From: Desulfomicrobium macestii
GTDB taxonomy: Bacteria > Desulfobacterota > Desulfovibrionia > Desulfovibrionales > Desulfomicrobiaceae
Direction: 5' to 3'
Assembly: GCF_014873765.1 (NCBI RefSeq)
Contig: NZ_JADBGG010000016.1
Location: 1 to 64,000 of the forward strand
Length of the DNA stretch: 64,000 nucleotides
The stretch's first letter is position 1; each line of letters starts with the position of its first letter. The position numbers and the translations under genes were made by a program. Under the pieces are notes generated by a model. The model saw only the letters and a list, made by a program, of their open reading frames with translations. It ran no database searches and was not told the DNA's origin. Below, in pieces: positions 23,808 through 32,724 of this stretch.

Positions 23808-24412
23808 ACACGAGCGCAACCGGCGGTTTTCTCACGGTCAGCCCGGGGCTTGGCCGGTCCAGCCTTGAAGACATCCTGCATGACTTCATCGCCGGAGTGG
23901 CGGGCCTGCCCGGGGACCTGGTGAGGCCGAGGTGGCAAGCCGCGGTTCCTCGCGTTCCAGCGCCTGGGGTTGGCTGGTGTGCCTTCGGCATCGTCGGCAA
24001 TAGGCGGATCGGCCTGCCCGTCATCAAGCACGCTGCAGTTGGTGACGGCCAAGATGAGATTGTCTCGACCAGGGAGCTTTCGGTTCTCGCGTCCTTCTAC
24101 GGCCCCGAATCCATGGACCTGGCCGAGACCCTGCGGGACGGATCGCACCTGGAGCAGAACAGGGCTTTTTTGCGGCCCCACGGGCTGGCACTGACCAGGG
24201 CGAGCGACATCACAGAGGTTCCCGAGGTGGTTCGTGCCCAGTGGCTGGCTCGCTCCGATCTGCTCATGGTCCTGCAGTATGAGACCAGGCGGACATGCCC
24301 CACGCTCAACATCGTACAAGTTTCAGGGCGTGTTTACGCGCCGGGAATCAGCGTGCCTACGGGATGCGACTCCTGCCCCAGGGCCTGCTGGCTAGATAAC
24401 ACGGGCGAATAG
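23804..24412 (+). CDS. neck terminator-like protein (LIC_12616 type)
   Basis: 202 residues from a GTG at 23804. LPGDLVRPRWQAAVPRVPAP, WCAFGIVGN and STRELSVLASFYGPESMDLA match the phage neck terminator family (often annotated LIC_12616) found directly before sheath genes. It would cap the tail tube at the neck. Followed after 16 bases by the sheath gene. Confidence 0.78.
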   Translation: MNTSATGGFLTVSPGLGRSSLEDILHDFIAGVAGLPGDLVRPRWQAAVPRVPAPGVGWCAFGIVGNRRIGLPVIKHAAVGDGQDEIVSTRELSVLASFYGPESMDLAETLRDGSHLEQNRAFLRPHGLALTRASDITEVPEVVRAQWLARSDLLMVLQYETRRTCPTLNIVQVSGRVYAPGISVPTGCDSCPRACWLDNTGE

Positions 24413-24428
24413 CGCCCAGGAGAAAATC

Positions 24429-25907
24429 ATGGCTCAAAACGCATTATCCGTGGACCGCGTCGTCAAGGTGACGGTCAACCTGCAGCCGCTTGCGGCGGCC
24501 CGCCGTAACTTCGGCGTCTTGTGTATTGTGGGGGCAAGCGACGTCATTGACCACGTCGAGAGAATCCGCCTCTACACCGGCATCTCCGGCATTGCCGACG
24601 ACTTCGGGGTACAGTCTCCCGAATATGCGGCTGCCGAACTGTTCTTTTCGCAGAGCCCCAAGCCTTCGATCCTGGCCATCGGCAAATGGGTCAAGACTCC
24701 GAGCCCGGCGTACCTCAAGGGCGGCCTGGTTGCGGACGCGGATCTGGACGCCAGCGCATGGAACACGATCCTCAACGGCAGCCTGGGGCTTGTGATCAAT
24801 GGCGCCGGGGCGACGGTGACGGGCCTGGACTTCACCGGACAGACCAACATGAACGGCATTGCATCCGTTATTTCCGCAGCCTTGGCGGTGGAGGGCGCGG
24901 CCTGCGAATGGACGGGAGCCAGCTTCGTCATCTCCTCGGTCACGGCTGGTGACGGGCAGACGATAGGGTTCGCCCAGGCCACCGGGACCGGAACAGACCT
25001 GTCCGCGCGCATGGCCCTGACTGAAGAGCTCGCCTTGCCCCTGGTGGCCGGGATGGACGCGGAAACCCCGCTGGAATGCGCGGCCGCCCTGGCTGATGCT
25101 TCTGGCGACTGGTACGGCCTGACCTTTGCGGAAACCCTCGCCGATGACGAGCATATAGCTGTGGCCGGGTTTGTGGAAGCCAGCTCCAAGAGCCGGATCT
25201 ACATGACGACCATCACGAACAGCCGGGTGCTTTCGTCCACGGTAACAGATGACCTTGCCTCCCGCCTGAAGGCGCTGTCCCGCCTGCGCACCTTTGTTCA
25301 GTATAGCCGCAACAAGTACGCCGCCTGCTCTGCCGCTGGCCGGGCCTTCACTGTCAACTTCAACGCCAACAGGTCGACCATCACTCTCAAGTTCAAGCAA
25401 GAGCCCGGCGTGGTGGCCGAGGGGCTGACCGAGACCCAGGCTCAGGCGCTGGCCTCCAAGCGCTGCAACGTCTTTGTCCGCTACGACAACGACACGGCCA
25501 TCCTGCAGGAAGGCGTCATGGCAAACGGCGCGTTCTTCGACGAAGTGCACGGCCTGGACTGGTTGCAGAACGCGATTCAGACCGAATGCTACAACCTCTT
25601 GTACCAGAGCAAGACGAAGATCCCGCAGACCGACGCCGGTGTGAACCAGATCGTGACCACAATTTCCAAGGTATTGGCCGAAGCCGTAAACAATGGCCTG
25701 GTGGCCCCGGGCACCTGGAACGCGGATGGCTTTGGCCAGCTGCAGCGCGGGGATTACTTGCCCTCCGGGTGGTACATCTACGCCCAGCCTATCGATGAGC
25801 AGCCTCAGTCCGAGCGTGAACAGCGCAAGGCCCCGCCCATTCAGGTTGCGGTCAAGCTGGCCGGTGCGGTGCACTTTGTCGACGTCCAGGTGGACGTGAA
25901 CCGTTAA
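24429..25907 (+). CDS. contractile tail sheath (DUF3383)
   Basis: 492 residues. NFGVLCIVGASDVI at the start, PSILAIGKWVKT, and the C-terminal SGWYIYAQPIDEQPQSEREQ with a final PIQVAVKLAGAVHFVDVQVD are hallmarks of DUF3383 sheath proteins. With the tube protein next, this shows a myovirus-type contractile tail. Confidence 0.9.
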   Translation: MAQNALSVDRVVKVTVNLQPLAAARRNFGVLCIVGASDVIDHVERIRLYTGISGIADDFGVQSPEYAAAELFFSQSPKPSILAIGKWVKTPSPAYLKGGLVADADLDASAWNTILNGSLGLVINGAGATVTGLDFTGQTNMNGIASVISAALAVEGAACEWTGASFVISSVTAGDGQTIGFAQATGTGTDLSARMALTEELALPLVAGMDAETPLECAAALADASGDWYGLTFAETLADDEHIAVAGFVEASSKSRIYMTTITNSRVLSSTVTDDLASRLKALSRLRTFVQYSRNKYAACSAAGRAFTVNFNANRSTITLKFKQEPGVVAEGLTETQAQALASKRCNVFVRYDNDTAILQEGVMANGAFFDEVHGLDWLQNAIQTECYNLLYQSKTKIPQTDAGVNQIVTTISKVLAEAVNNGLVAPGTWNADGFGQLQRGDYLPSGWYIYAQPIDEQPQSEREQRKAPPIQVAVKLAGAVHFVDVQVDVNR

Positions 25908-25919
25908 GGAGTAAGAAGC

Positions 25920-26375
25920 ATGGGAGCGTACAGCTTTTTGGATGTCCAGGCAGCCCTGGAAGGCCCTGGAGGATCGTTTCAACTTGGCAGCGGGTCCGGC
26001 AATGCCGAGGAAGGCATCGTCATCGAGCCCGCAGGCGACAAGAACATTATGACCGTGGGTGCGGATGGCTCGGTGATGCATAGCCTTCGCGGGGACAAGT
26101 CGGGCACTGTGACGGTTACGCTTTTGCGGACCAGCCCGGTCAATGCCCAGCTGCAGAACCTCTACAACTACCAGACCGGATCCAGCCAGAACCACGGGCG
26201 GAACACGATTGCAATCCGCAATGCCCAGTCCGGAGATGCCGTCACCTGCACACAGGTGGCCTTCGCTAAGATGCCCTCGAACCCGTACGCGGTCGACGGC
26301 GGGAAGCTGGCCTGGACATTCCACGCGGGCCAGATCTCCACGGTCCTTGGCTCTGGAACGCCGGAAATCATCTAG
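25920..26375 (+). CDS. tail tube protein (DUF3277)
   Basis: 151 residues, 12 bases after the sheath gene, with AAGGAG upstream. YSFLDVQAALEGPGGSFQLG, GTVTVTLLRTSPVNAQL and WTFHAGQISTVLGSGTPEI are the conserved segments of DUF3277 tail tube proteins, which form the inner tube of contractile tails. Confidence 0.9.
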   Translation: MGAYSFLDVQAALEGPGGSFQLGSGSGNAEEGIVIEPAGDKNIMTVGADGSVMHSLRGDKSGTVTVTLLRTSPVNAQLQNLYNYQTGSSQNHGRNTIAIRNAQSGDAVTCTQVAFAKMPSNPYAVDGGKLAWTFHAGQISTVLGSGTPEII

Positions 26376-26384
26376 GAGTGAGCA

Positions 26385-26840
26385 ATGGAATTTAGCGTTA
26401 AGGATAGGGTTTTTCGGGCCGGAAAGATGGATGCCTTTCAGCAGCTGCACGTGGTGCGCAGGCTGGCCCCTTGCCTCGGCAAGCTGGCCGGCCTGGCTGG
26501 AAGTGATCTTGAGCTCAAGAAGGATGATGCCGGGAACGTCGTGGACGTGGCCGGAGACATCGGGCCGGTTGTCTCCTCGCTTGCCGAGGCCGTGGCCGCA
26601 TTGTCCGACGCGGACGCGGAGTACGTGATCAACGCGTGCCTTGAGGCGGCTGAATGCAAGAACCCGGGTGGCGGCTGGGCTCCTGTCCGAAAAGGCGGGA
26701 CGACGATGTACAGCCTGTCTTTGCCCGCAATGCTGACCATCTCGGCCAAGGTCATGGCGGTGAATCTGTCTGATTTTTTCGCCGACCTGCCCTCCCTTTC
26801 CGGCCTGGGGGGGATGCTCCGGAAGATGTCACATGGGTGA
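26385..26840 (+). CDS. tail assembly chaperone, upstream frame (G-like)
   Basis: 151 residues. KMDAFQQLHVVRRLAPCLGKL and DADAEYVINACLEAAE match the short tail assembly chaperone family that precedes tape measure genes. A run of seven G (26807-26813) near the 3' end lies in the right phase for -1 slippage into the next frame, so it likely makes both a short form and a fusion. Confidence 0.85.
   Translation: MEFSVKDRVFRAGKMDAFQQLHVVRRLAPCLGKLAGLAGSDLELKKDDAGNVVDVAGDIGPVVSSLAEAVAALSDADAEYVINACLEAAECKNPGGGWAPVRKGGTTMYSLSLPAMLTISAKVMAVNLSDFFADLPSLSGLGGMLRKMSHG
26807..26813 (+). promoter_or_regulatory. putative -1 ribosomal frameshift site (G7)
   Basis: G-GGG-GGG lies in the X-XXY-YYZ phase of the upstream chaperone frame. 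Shifting by -1 gives an open path (GAT GCT CCG GAA GAT GTC ACA TGG) straight into the GTG at 26837, so the two frames join as a G-GT type fusion of tail chaperones. Confidence 0.7.
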
Positions 26841-27019
26841 GCCTGCCCGGGGGAGAGGATTGGATAATGAGGCCGGTGCTTGAAGGCATGTGTAGATACG
26901 AGAGTTTGAAGGACGGGACGGTGTCCCTGGGGGACATCGCCCTGATGAATGACGCCCTGGCCGTACGGCATGAGAACGAGCGCCGCTACATGGCCTCCAA
27001 AAAAGGACAAGCGCAATGA
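26837..27019 (+). CDS. tail chaperone downstream frame (DUF6889-like)
   Basis: 60 residues if started at the GTG at 26837; more likely read as the T part of a frameshift fusion. LPGGEDWIMRPVLEGMCRYE and DIALMNDALAVRHENERRYM match DUF6889, a short family found between tail tube and tape measure genes. Overlaps the tape measure start by four bases. Confidence 0.8.
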   Translation: MSLPGGEDWIMRPVLEGMCRYESLKDGTVSLGDIALMNDALAVRHENERRYMASKKGQAQ

Positions 27020-28668
27020 GCACAGGCGGAGTCATCGCCGAATTCCTAGCCTCCGTGGGCTTCAGAGCTGACGAGCAGTCGCTGAAATCGTCGCTGACGA
27101 GGGTCGCGGCTTTCGGTGTGGCTGTGAAGCTCGCGGCGGCCGGGATCTTTGCCGGGATGGTGAAGGTGGCCACGGCAGAGTCTGAGATGGCCCTGCAGGC
27201 GGAAAAGCTCGGTACCACGACGGATAGGCTGGAAGAGCTGGGCTATGTGGCCGAGCAATCCGGGTCCAGCCTGGACGCCGTGACCAGGAGCATGGAGGCC
27301 TTGGTTTCTCGCAATCCTCGAATCAGGGACGCGGCCAAGGCGCTGGAGGTTGTCGGGAATCGCATGCGCGGCATGTCCGAAGTGCAGCGCAAGCTTTTTG
27401 CCGACCGGATGGGTATCGACCGGACCCTGATCCCCATGTTGACGTCGGATGTCTCGGAGCTCCGGGAGGAATTCCGGAAGATGTACGCCGTGGCCGGGAC
27501 GGACGCCAAGCAGGCTGCGGAAGCCTCTAAGGGCTTTCTGGCTGAGCTGGCCAAGCTGAAAACGGTGGCCACCATGCTGACCAAGGCCGTGGCTGTGACG
27601 TTTATCGGGCGCATGCGTCGCGACCTGGTGGACCTGCGCAAGGTCGTGGTCGAGAACTTCGGGCGGATCCGTCGGGTGATGGAGTTCTTGATCAGCATCG
27701 TCCTTCGCGTGTCGTCGGTGATCAGCGCCTTTGTTTACCGCGCCGTCAAGGTAATCTCCGGCCTGGTCGATTGGTTCGACCGCCTGGACGATGGCCAGCA
27801 GCGCCTGGTGCTTGGGCTGGTGGGCCTGGTTGCGGCCTGGAAGCTCCTGAATCTTGGCTTTCTGGCCACGCCTATGGGCATGATCATCACCGGGCTCCTA
27901 GGGATCATCGCCCTGGTGGACGACTACCTGACCTTCATGGAGGGCGGGGAAAGCTATTTCGATTGGTCTCCCTGGGCTGCGACCATTGACCAGGTCGTTC
28001 AAATTTTGAAGCCGCTGGCGGGCTTGCTGCTCGAACTCGGCAAGGGTGCCATTGCGGCCATCGCTTCCGCCTTGGAGACGATGCGCGAGACCTTGGGGCG
28101 CGTGATCCGGTCCGCCCAGCTTCTGGCGGACATCCTGATCGCCTTGTTCCACGGCGACCTGGCGGCGGCCATAGAGGCCGGAAAAGCGCTCTTCTTGAAC
28201 CTGGCTGACACGGCCCTTGGCGCGTTCCAAGGTTTGGCCGGTGCGGTTCTCGCCATCTTTGAAGGCATGTGGTCCGGAGTCGAACAGAACTTCCCCGACT
28301 TCGCCGGGTGGGCAAGCGCTGCTGCGCAGTCCATCACGGGCATCTTGGGGCAGGCTGTCGACTGGGTGCGAAGCAAGATTGCGGGGCTCATGGAGTGGAT
28401 GCCCGACTGGGTCAAGGACAAGGCCGGCCTTTCGGCCATGGCCGAAGCGTCCCTTTCGGTGCAGGCCACCAGCGCCCCGGCCCTTGCCCCGGCCCCGTCC
28501 CAGGCGGCGGTCATGGAGGGGGCAGCGGCCCGGAACATGGAGCTGCACGCCAAGACGGACATTCACATTACGACCTCCGACCCGGTTGTGGCCGGAGAGC
28601 GCGCGGCGGCAAAGCAGGGTCAGGTCAACGCTGACATGGTGCGCCACATGAGAGGGGCGGCAAGATGA
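27016..28668 (+). CDS. tape measure protein
   Basis: 550 residues. Helical N-terminus (AEFLASVGFRADEQSLKSSL), phage tail-length region with DRLEELGYVAEQSGSSLDAV, central hydrophobic stretches (RLVLGLVGLVAAWKLLNLGF, MGMIITGLLGIIALVDDYLT) and a helical C-terminus. It sets tail length by spanning the tube and may form part of the DNA channel. Position after the chaperones and before the baseplate is diagnostic. Confidence 0.9.
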   Translation: MSTGGVIAEFLASVGFRADEQSLKSSLTRVAAFGVAVKLAAAGIFAGMVKVATAESEMALQAEKLGTTTDRLEELGYVAEQSGSSLDAVTRSMEALVSRNPRIRDAAKALEVVGNRMRGMSEVQRKLFADRMGIDRTLIPMLTSDVSELREEFRKMYAVAGTDAKQAAEASKGFLAELAKLKTVATMLTKAVAVTFIGRMRRDLVDLRKVVVENFGRIRRVMEFLISIVLRVSSVISAFVYRAVKVISGLVDWFDRLDDGQQRLVLGLVGLVAAWKLLNLGFLATPMGMIITGLLGIIALVDDYLTFMEGGESYFDWSPWAATIDQVVQILKPLAGLLLELGKGAIAAIASALETMRETLGRVIRSAQLLADILIALFHGDLAAAIEAGKALFLNLADTALGAFQGLAGAVLAIFEGMWSGVEQNFPDFAGWASAAAQSITGILGQAVDWVRSKIAGLMEWMPDWVKDKAGLSAMAEASLSVQATSAPALAPAPSQAAVMEGAAARNMELHAKTDIHITTSDPVVAGERAAAKQGQVNADMVRHMRGAAR

Positions 28669-29198
28669 GCATGTCGCAGAGCCAGGAGCCCGTTCTGATC
28701 CGCCCCCGCCGATCCCTGGGGGAGCTGTTCCCCGACGTGGTCGTCGAGGAGTCCCACGAGGACAGCCTGCAGATCACGGAGCACCCGGTGGAACAGGGCG
28801 CAAGCATCAATGACCACGCGTTCCGGATGGCTGAAAAGGTGACGATTCGGGGCGGCGTCTCCGATGCTCGGGAGTCCGACAGCGGCGGCCGTCCAAGCGT
28901 CGAGTTTTATGAACAGCTCCTGGAGCTGCAGCGCAGCCGCGAGCCCTTCGATATCATCACCGGCAAGCGGGCGTACAAGAACATGCTCCTGGAGCGCCTG
29001 AGCGTGATCACGGACCCAGATTCCGAGGCGGTTCTGGCGTTCGTGGCCGAGTGCCGGGAAGTGATCATCGTCAAGACAAGGGTGGCCACTGTCCCGAGGA
29101 GCCGCCAACGCTCTGCCTCCAAGACGGGTGGCACCGAGGATAAGGGTCAGAAGCAGCCCCAGAAGCGGCAAAGCATGCTCAAGGGAGGGCTGGGCTGA
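28665..29198 (+). CDS. baseplate protein, Dit-like N-terminal domain
   Basis: 177 residues. ELFPDVVVEESHEDSLQITE, HPVEQGASINDHAFRMAEKV and SREPFDIITGKRAYKNMLLE match the Dit-like N-terminal domain of myophage baseplate proteins. The C-terminus is a basic, Gln-rich tail (KGQKQPQKRQSMLKGG). Overlaps both neighbours. Confidence 0.85.
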   Translation: MSMSQSQEPVLIRPRRSLGELFPDVVVEESHEDSLQITEHPVEQGASINDHAFRMAEKVTIRGGVSDARESDSGGRPSVEFYEQLLELQRSREPFDIITGKRAYKNMLLERLSVITDPDSEAVLAFVAECREVIIVKTRVATVPRSRQRSASKTGGTEDKGQKQPQKRQSMLKGGLG

Positions 29199-29512
29199 TG
29201 GCAAGATCCTATTACACGATCCCCTTGGCTCCGGAGCCGCAAAGCTTCGGCATCACGCTGGCCGGGACGGAATACCGCCTGCGGGTGCGATGGTTCGAGG
29301 CAGAGGAAGGCGGCTGGCACCTGGATATTTTGAGCCAAGACGGGGCCTCTGCCATTCTGGCCGGGGTCCCTCTTACGACCGGCTGCGACCTGCTCGAACA
29401 GCACGCCTATTTGGGGCTTGGCGGCGAACTCTGGGTGGATTCATCGCTCCCACCTACGCTTGAAAACCTTGGCGACGGCGCGGACCTGGTCTTTGTTGTG
29501 GAGGAAGCGTGA
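29198..29512 (+). CDS. baseplate plug protein (DUF6983-like)
   Basis: 104 residues. YYTIPLAPEPQSFGITLAGT, GWHLDILSQDG, GVPLTTGCDLLEQHAYLGLG fit the small plug protein of simple contractile-tail baseplates (DUF6983 type, as in cyanophage Pam3). It links hub and Dit-like protein. Overlaps the next gene's GTG by four bases. Confidence 0.82.
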   Translation: MARSYYTIPLAPEPQSFGITLAGTEYRLRVRWFEAEEGGWHLDILSQDGASAILAGVPLTTGCDLLEQHAYLGLGGELWVDSSLPPTLENLGDGADLVFVVEEA

Positions 29513-30438
29513 CCGAACAGAAGGCCCCAGAAGCTGGACGCCAGTGGCTGCGCGAATGCTCCCTGGTTGTAGCCGGGAGTAATGGGCAAGGCCTTGAACT
29601 TGGCGAGTTGCGCGTGGTTTTTAAGGTGTCGAAGGGGGCTGTCGAGACCCCGAACAGCGCAGAGATCCGCGTCTACAATCCGTCCGAGGCCACGGCCAAC
29701 TCCATCCGCAGAGAGTTTTCCCAAGTGGTGCTTCAAGCCGGGTACCAGGGCGGCTTCGGCATCATCTTTTCCGGAAACATCAGGCAGGTCCGCCGGGGCC
29801 GCGAAAACGGCACGGACACCTGGCTTGAAATCATCGCGGCGGACGGGGACTGGGCTTACAACTACGCCGTGGTCAATACCACTTTGGCGGCCGGGAGCAC
29901 GCCGGCAGATCGTATGAAAGTCTGCCAGGGCGCATTCTCCGAGAAAGGCGTCCAGGAAGGTCACATGACAGACCCAGGGGGCAACGGGTTGCCGCGCGGG
30001 AAGGTCATGTACGGGATGGCCCGTAAACATATGAGGGATGCCGCCAGTGGCTCCGGGTGCGAATGGTCCTTCCAGGACGGCAAGGTTCAGGTCGTGAAGG
30101 CGTCCGGATATCTCCCCGGAGAGGCCGTAGTCTTGACGCACGAGACCGGCCTGATCGGGACACCTGAGCAGACCAACGAGGGAATCAAAGTCCGCTGCCT
30201 GCTCAACCCTTCGCTGCGCATCGGCGGACGGATCAAGCTCGACAACAAGAGCGTGCAGCAGGTCAAGACTGACCTGAAGATGCGCGCCCTTTATCCGCCG
30301 CGCCTGGATCATGATGGACTGTACCGGATCCTGCGCTTGGACTTTGTCGGGGATACGCGCGGAAACGATTGGTACGCCGACGCCCTGTGTATCGGCCTGG
30401 ATGACACCTCTTACCTCCCTTTGGATATGGTGCGCTGA
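29509..30438 (+). CDS. baseplate hub protein (Gp44/Gp27-like)
   Basis: 309 residues from a GTG at 29509. LGELRVVFKVSKGAVETPNS, EIRVYNPSEATANSI and VLQAGYQGGFGIIFSGNIRQ are the typical N-terminal strands of hub proteins, then a central insert and IKVRCLLNPSLRIGGRIKLD. The trimeric hub connects the tail tube with the spike encoded next. Confidence 0.85.
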   Translation: MTEQKAPEAGRQWLRECSLVVAGSNGQGLELGELRVVFKVSKGAVETPNSAEIRVYNPSEATANSIRREFSQVVLQAGYQGGFGIIFSGNIRQVRRGRENGTDTWLEIIAADGDWAYNYAVVNTTLAAGSTPADRMKVCQGAFSEKGVQEGHMTDPGGNGLPRGKVMYGMARKHMRDAASGSGCEWSFQDGKVQVVKASGYLPGEAVVLTHETGLIGTPEQTNEGIKVRCLLNPSLRIGGRIKLDNKSVQQVKTDLKMRALYPPRLDHDGLYRILRLDFVGDTRGNDWYADALCIGLDDTSYLPLDMVR

Positions 30439-31205
30439 TGGACCGCAGAGAACGAATCGAGGATCCGGTTGAAGGCCTGAGGGCCGCCCTTGATGGCAAG
30501 CAGGCAGAAATGTGGACGGCGCTGCCCGGGCTGGTGGAGTCGTTCGACCCCCAGGCCATGACTGTGGCCGTGCAGCCAGCTATCCAGGGCATGCAGGAAA
30601 ACGAGGCTGGCAAAGCCTTGGCTGTCAATCTCCCGCTCTTGGTCGATGTCCCGGTGGTGTTTCCTTCCGGGGGCGGGTTCACGCTGACGCACCCGATCAA
30701 GCCCGGGGACGCCTGCCTGGTCGTCTTCGCGAGTCGATGCATTGACGGGTGGTGGCAAAGCGGCGGTGTCGCTCAGACTCCGGACAGCCGCATGCACGAT
30801 CTTTCTGATGGATTCGCCCTGGTCGGCCCCAGGGCCAGGGCCAAGACTCTTTCTCCCGCCGTGGACACGCAGCGCGTTCAGTTGCGGACCGATGACGGCC
30901 AGGCGCACGTCACCATGGCCCCAGACTACACTATCCTTGCCCAGAACCCGGCCGCGAAGGTCGAGCTCTCCCCCGGCGGCGACGTGACCATGGAGGCGTC
31001 CACAAGCATCAATTTGACGGCTCCCGTCGTCAACATTCAGGCGAACAGCCTGTCCATGTCCGGGCTTGGTGGCGGGGATTCACAGGCGAGCTTTACGGGC
31101 AGCATTTCGAGCACCGGCGACCAGGTGGCCGGCGGGATCAGCCAGATGGGACACCGACACGGCGACACGCAGCCGGGTAGCGGAACGACGGGGGTGCCGC
31201 AATGA
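30438..31205 (+). CDS. baseplate spike (Gp138-like) with HxH tip
   Basis: 255 residues. Residues about 25-130 are an OB-fold Gp138-type domain (GLVESFDPQAMTVAVQPAI, PVVFPSGGGFTLTHPIKPGD), followed by a beta-helix of short repeats and the end MGHRHGDTQPGSGTTGVPQ. The HRHGD tip is the usual metal-binding apex of puncturing spikes. It pierces the outer membrane on tail contraction. Confidence 0.9.
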   Translation: MDRRERIEDPVEGLRAALDGKQAEMWTALPGLVESFDPQAMTVAVQPAIQGMQENEAGKALAVNLPLLVDVPVVFPSGGGFTLTHPIKPGDACLVVFASRCIDGWWQSGGVAQTPDSRMHDLSDGFALVGPRARAKTLSPAVDTQRVQLRTDDGQAHVTMAPDYTILAQNPAAKVELSPGGDVTMEASTSINLTAPVVNIQANSLSMSGLGGGDSQASFTGSISSTGDQVAGGISQMGHRHGDTQPGSGTTGVPQ

Positions 31206-31555
31206 TGTATCGCCGCCTCGACGACAAGGGGGACATGATCATGGGGCATGGAGATGCCGACTACCTGCGGGACACTCCCTTGGCGGTGGCTCAGGCCGTC
31301 GTGACCCGCCTGCGCTTGCTTCGCGGGGAATGGTTCCTCGATTTGGCCGAGGGCACGCCGTACGCCCCGGCCGTCCTTGGGAAGCACACCAAGGAGAGCT
31401 ATGACATCGTGATCCGGGAGCGGGTTCGTGAAACCGAAGGCGTGGCCGCCATCACGAGCTACGAGAGCTTTCTTGATGGCGAAACGCGGCGCCTGACCGT
31501 CAACCTGACCATCGATACCGTTTACGGCCCGACAACAGTTCAGGAGGTGATGTAG
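31202..31555 (+). CDS. baseplate wedge Gp25-like protein
   Basis: 117 residues. RLRLLRGEWFLDLAEGTPYA and IRERVRETEGVAAITSYESF match the Gp25/lysozyme-like wedge family that initiates sheath polymerisation. It sits between spike and J-protein genes, as in other contractile tails. The gene carries one GTTTACG motif at 31520. Confidence 0.88.
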   Translation: MMYRRLDDKGDMIMGHGDADYLRDTPLAVAQAVVTRLRLLRGEWFLDLAEGTPYAPAVLGKHTKESYDIVIRERVRETEGVAAITSYESFLDGETRRLTVNLTIDTVYGPTTVQEVM

Positions 31556-32724
31556 TGGCAACCGCATATATCAACGAGCATGGCGTCCACATCCCGGACT
31601 ACTCCGAGATCCTGGAGGATCTGAAAGAGGAGTTCCGGGGAATTTTCGGCCCGGACGTCTACCTGGAGCCGGACTCCCAGGAAGGCCAGCTTTTGTCCAT
31701 CTTCGCCCTGCGGATCCATGATTGCCACACCTTGGCGGCCAGCGTGTACAACGCGTTTTCGCCCCAAACTGCCCAGGGTGCCGGGTTGTCCAGTGTGGTG
31801 AAGGTGAATGGCCTGCGTCGTCGCGGCGCATCCCACAGCCAGGTGGACTTGAGGGTAATTGGCCGCCCGGGAACGGCCGTCACCGGCGGCGTTGTCACGG
31901 ACTCGGCGGACCAGCGCTGGCTTCTGCCAGCCCTGACCATTCCTGTCGGTGGAGAGATCACCGTCACGGCCCTGGCCGAGGACCCGGGAGAGATCCGCGC
32001 CGCCGCCGGAGAGATCACGAATATCGCGACCCCGGTCTATGGCTGGCAAGCGGTGACGAATGCAGAAGCGGCCGTGCCCGGATCTGCCGTAGAGACGGAT
32101 GCGGACCTTAGGGGGCGGCAGCGCATCAGCACCGCCATTCCGTCCCAGACCGTTTTTGACGGGATTGTAGGCGGCGTCTCTTCGGTCCCTGGTGTGACCA
32201 GGTGCCGGGGCTATGAAAACGACTCCTCGGTGGAGGATGGCAACGGCCTCCCGCCCCATAGCGTGTCCCTGGTTGTCGAAGGCGGTGACGCCCAGGCTGT
32301 CGCCACGGCCATAGCCCTAAAGAAGACGCCTGGCTGCGGGACGCATGGCGATGTCGAGGTGGGTCTCAGGGATGTTTACGGATCCGCAAGCGTAATCAAG
32401 TTTTTCCGGCCGACCCCGGTCGCCGTGGCCGTTCGCGTGTCTATCCGCCCCCTCTCCGGCTATGTCTCGGCTACGGGCGAGACGATCCGCAAAAACCTGT
32501 CTGCCCACATCAGCGCCCTCGAAATCGGCGAAGATGTGATGCTGTCCAAGCTGTACACCCCTATCAACGCCGCTGAGCCCGTGCCCGGCCGAAGATCGTT
32601 CGATGTGCTCTCTCTGCAGATCGGGGCCAGTGAAATCCTCTCGGCTGAAAACCTATCCATCGCATTCAACGCGGCCGCGTCTTGCGCCCTTGATGATGTC
32701 GAACTGGAGGTGGTGAGTGCCTGA
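31555..32724 (+). CDS. baseplate J protein (Gp47-like)
   Basis: 389 residues from a GTG at 31555. IPDYSEILEDLKEEFRGIFG, LEPDSQEGQLLSIFALRIHD and the ETDADLRGRQRISTAIPSQT motif identify the baseplate J/Gp47 wedge family. Mid-length for the family and apparently intact. Its last bases overlap the GTG of the DUF2612 gene. Confidence 0.92.
   Translation: MATAYINEHGVHIPDYSEILEDLKEEFRGIFGPDVYLEPDSQEGQLLSIFALRIHDCHTLAASVYNAFSPQTAQGAGLSSVVKVNGLRRRGASHSQVDLRVIGRPGTAVTGGVVTDSADQRWLLPALTIPVGGEITVTALAEDPGEIRAAAGEITNIATPVYGWQAVTNAEAAVPGSAVETDADLRGRQRISTAIPSQTVFDGIVGGVSSVPGVTRCRGYENDSSVEDGNGLPPHSVSLVVEGGDAQAVATAIALKKTPGCGTHGDVEVGLRDVYGSASVIKFFRPTPVAVAVRVSIRPLSGYVSATGETIRKNLSAHISALEIGEDVMLSKLYTPINAAEPVPGRRSFDVLSLQIGASEILSAENLSIAFNAAASCALDDVELEVVSA

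Noticed and set aside
24444-26450. 668-codon open frame opposite sheath and tube genes
   Set aside because: It mirrors the high-GC coding of the sheath and tube genes on the other strand, has no ribosome site, and reads as low-complexity His/Gly/Arg-rich sequence.
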